DNA from: Lamellibrachia satsuma
Taxonomy: Eukaryota > Annelida > Polychaeta > Sabellida > Siboglinidae
Direction: 5' to 3'
Assembly (NCBI GenBank): GCA_033239005.1
Contig: BSQZ01000001.1
Span: forward strand, 901,501-965,500
DNA: 64,000 nt
Shown: one piece after another, positions 61,273 to 64,000 of the stretch
Layout of the letters: every line of letters starts with the position of its first letter
Numbering within the stretch: the first letter of the stretch is position 1
Translations under genes and position numbers: made by a program
Notes under the pieces: model-generated
The model's input: only the letters and a program-made list of their open reading frames with translations
The model's database searches: none
Told to the model about the DNA's origin: nothing

Positions 61273-63180
61273 GGGAAATAACAGAAAATATAACAATCCA
61301 TTACAAATGATTATACAATGTTATGTGTTATGGATGGCGTGACTTCCGTGACAAATCAGTGTTTTCTGTGACTGACTTTGATGTACATTTATCCAGTACA
61401 ATAAATACACTGACTGACATTAGACATTAGGCCAGCTTTAGTTAGTTTAATTATAGGAGATTTACAAACATAAAGGATTTTTTTAAAACTAGGTCTTTTG
61501 AAGGAAATAAAAACAAAATACTTACTTTTGTGACTTCCATGACATCAAAATGAGGTTGAATTCATCTTCTCAGCCCAAGAAACTGTGAGGAACTGGCAAA
61601 CCAAATGCACTCTGCTGCAACAATGTTACCAGTGGGCCATTTTCAGCTGCCCGTTTCAGCCTGGCCTGATCAAGCTTTCCAGCAAAAATTCCACAGTCCA
61701 AAAAACTACAGCATTGGCAATACTGGAAGGACTCCAAGGGGTGTGTCTTCCCTGACCATGGCGATAGTAATGAACTGACCTGACCTATCCTTGGGATATT
61801 TCATATTCATTAGCCACAGATTTATATCTTTGTGTAAAGTCCCAGTTTTCAACTCCTGGTTATGTTTGAAAAAAATTAGTATGACATGTAGGTTGGCTTG
61901 GAATTGCTGTCAAACATGCCTGTGGTACCATAACTGCTGACTGTGCGAAAGTTCAAATTAAAAAAATCATACTTGCTAAGTCCTTTTAAACAGTGAAATT
62001 TTTATCATTATACAGGGTTGGAGTCATTATGGAGTGTTCATTATCATTACCATAATCTATATGTCAAAAATAAATGTTTAATTAGCATTTTCATTATGTG
62101 ACTACATCATTTTCATTATCATTATCATTACAAGCCATCATTCTAATTTGGATTACCATCATGGCCAGTTATATGTTAGGACAACAACTGAATATACCAT
62201 TAGGCTGTAGAACAAGAAGTGTCATACATTTATTGGGAAAAAAATATAGAATATAAAAAAGTAGTGTCACTGTCACAAGACACTACACGAGGTAACAGGG
62301 TGCGTGTCCCGCCTGCTTGCTGGCATTGTCATAATAATTTTCATGTTGGAAGTGCCAAATAGGCAAGTTAGTTTTTGAGCGCCTGGAACACCGTCGCTGC
62401 TGGGCCTGGGCAGTTGACTGTATACTTGAGTCTTAAGACTTGACTGCCAAAATATAAAATAATAATCTAATATTCATCGACGTCGTGCATGCGCATTTAA
62501 GTAATTACGCCGGTGAAGAATATCCCACACGACAGACAAATCAAAGATTTTACGGCATCTTTCCTGCCATTTTTTCCTTACGTTTTTCATGATAAAATAT
62601 CTAGGCTTAAAACGGTTTTCTAGCCTTGGCAACGTATTAATTAGTCGGAAATTATTTTGATGACGGAATAAATTTCGCACCACACCGGTCCGCCGAGAAG
62701 CGGCATGGTTGACACCGCAAAGCCATAACGAAGCCTGGTGCGATTTAAGCCTGCTTTTATCAGTTAATTGCCGTCATGTTGAATGCTTAGCACTAACCTA
62801 ACATCCATAATACGTATGAAACAATTACTAGAAAGTAATTATCCATACCTTGTCTGTCTATCAAAACCCTGTCGCTTCGTTGCCTCATGACTTCCTTCTC
62901 GTAACAGCAAAAACATCGCCGCGTAACATTACTAATATTTGACGTCATCTCCAGGTCAAGGACTCGGGTTTCTTTCCGGGATCTTTCGTTGTCTAACTTG
63001 GCGAGCGCCAGGTTCTACTGATAAGGAGAGTAAACGTGTGATCATGTGTAATCCGTCGTTAGTGAAAATGGGACAGCAGGTAGTTATGGCCATGGCCATG
63101 GGTCCATTATATAGCACACTTGCTGCCAAGTTATTAGGCGTAATAAGAACGCGTAATAGAAGAATTAATTTTAAATATGC
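61273..63180. other. No gene recognised
   Basis: Includes a degraded CATTATCATTA-type simple repeat near 62020-62130 and a stretch somewhat richer in CpG at about 62680-63060, which could be a promoter but has no exon beside it that I can support. Confidence 0.4.
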
Positions 63181-63188
63181 GAGATCCA

Positions 63189-63698
63189 GGGCTAGTTCCA
63201 ATGACGTAATTTTAATTGATTAAAAAAACATTAATTGTAATTTATTACAACAAAATTGTGTAATCGTTATTAATTACAGCAAAATGGTGTAATTGTAATT
63301 GATCGTGGTTTTGAAATTATGCTGTAGTTGTCATTGAAATATGTTTTGGCATTGCAGTAATTACATTAATTACCATCAGTTAGAGTATTCTTTTCCATAT
63401 GACAAACTTTACCTGAACACATTTTATCTGTCGTATATAAAATTTCTCAATCCAACAACACACCTGCCACCAGACATGGGACAAATTATTTTCATCAATT
63501 CCAATTAACACCTGCCAATGTCCCCTTTGTTCTTTAGCCAACTTGCAAGCTGACACCAGACTTGACTGCATGTATAAAGTCAATTCAGATTCACATTTGT
63601 TCATCAATTCTAATTAAGAATCTTCTCCAAATCAATTACATATGCATTATATTGATCTCCCTCACAGAAAGGCATATGCAAAAATGTCATGTTTTAAA

Positions 63699-63745
<47 letters not shown>

Positions 63746-63803
63746 AACATTTCATGTTTTAAAGCACACACACACTCACACTCACACACACACACACACA
63801 CAT

Positions 63804-63871
<68 letters not shown>

Positions 63872-64000
63872 TGCTCAAATGTGCCTGTCATCATTAATTC
63901 AATTGTGCTTTAAAGCATGACATTTTTGTATATGCCTTTCTGTTAGGGAGATCAATATAATGCCCCTGTAATTGATTTGAAATTTGTCGAAGTGTAATTG
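63189..64000. mobile_element. Left end of a hAT-type element, running off the window
   Basis: CAGGGCTAGTTCCAATGACG with following AATTGTAATT and TGTAATTG motifs resembles the CAGGGCTGGGTCCAATTA end of the hAT element at 9868. A right end and target-site duplication are not in the window, so the extent is unknown. Confidence 0.5.
63628..63979. repeat. Inverted repeat with arms of about 73 bp around TA and CA microsatellites
   Basis: The arms 63628-63700 and 63907-63979 are near-perfect reverse complements (for example TATTGATCTCCCT and AGGGAGATCAATA). Between them lie (TA)n at 63701-63742, a second copy of the ATGTTTTAAAGCA border, (CA)n and another (TA)n at about 63810-63868. Confidence 0.85.

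Overview
The window is animal nuclear DNA: split genes with GT-AG introns, AT-rich introns, many microsatellites and minisatellites, and a dense load of LINE fragments and short inverted-repeat (MITE-like) DNA transposons. Protein similarity and repeat style suggest a marine invertebrate, possibly a lophotrochozoan such as a mollusc. The species cannot be fixed from the sequence.

Three host genes can be supported. (1) A partial gene at the left edge, minus strand (2736-2938): a first coding exon with a signal peptide and the start of a CUB domain, whose remaining exons lie left of the window. (2) A complete SELENOF (Sep15) gene on the plus strand, four coding exons between 8569 and 14903, with an in-frame TGA read as selenocysteine in a Cys-Ser-Sec motif. 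(3) A complete kelch-like gene on the minus strand, 11 coding exons from 45849 down to 19774, whose exons join in phase to 670 residues. Its BTB, BACK and six kelch repeats match IVNS1ABP (KLHL39). SELENOF and the IVNS1ABP homologue converge tail to tail.

Most other long open reading frames are artefacts of tandem repeats. The most striking feature is where those repeats sit. Several minisatellites begin at a splice site of a host exon and copy it. A 51-bp array carries the donor of the CUB exon. A 34-bp array carries the acceptor and the first exonic bases of kelch exon 10. A 55-57-bp array carries the donor and exon end of exon 4. Further arrays lie directly upstream of the acceptors of exons 4, 5 and 9.

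Mobile elements with structural proof include a hAT-type element (9868-10855, 8-bp target duplication) nested in a CR1-like LINE in SELENOF intron 1, two copies of another hAT-like family inside the kelch gene, a pogo/Tigger-type element (6644-7691) and a short relative (30328-30512), two piggyBac-type elements with TTAA target sites (54010-54680; 58995-61268), and two 5'-truncated LINEs with target-site duplications (24225-24837; 59770-60582). Several fold-back elements are also present. The region 46-63 kb has no host gene that I can support.
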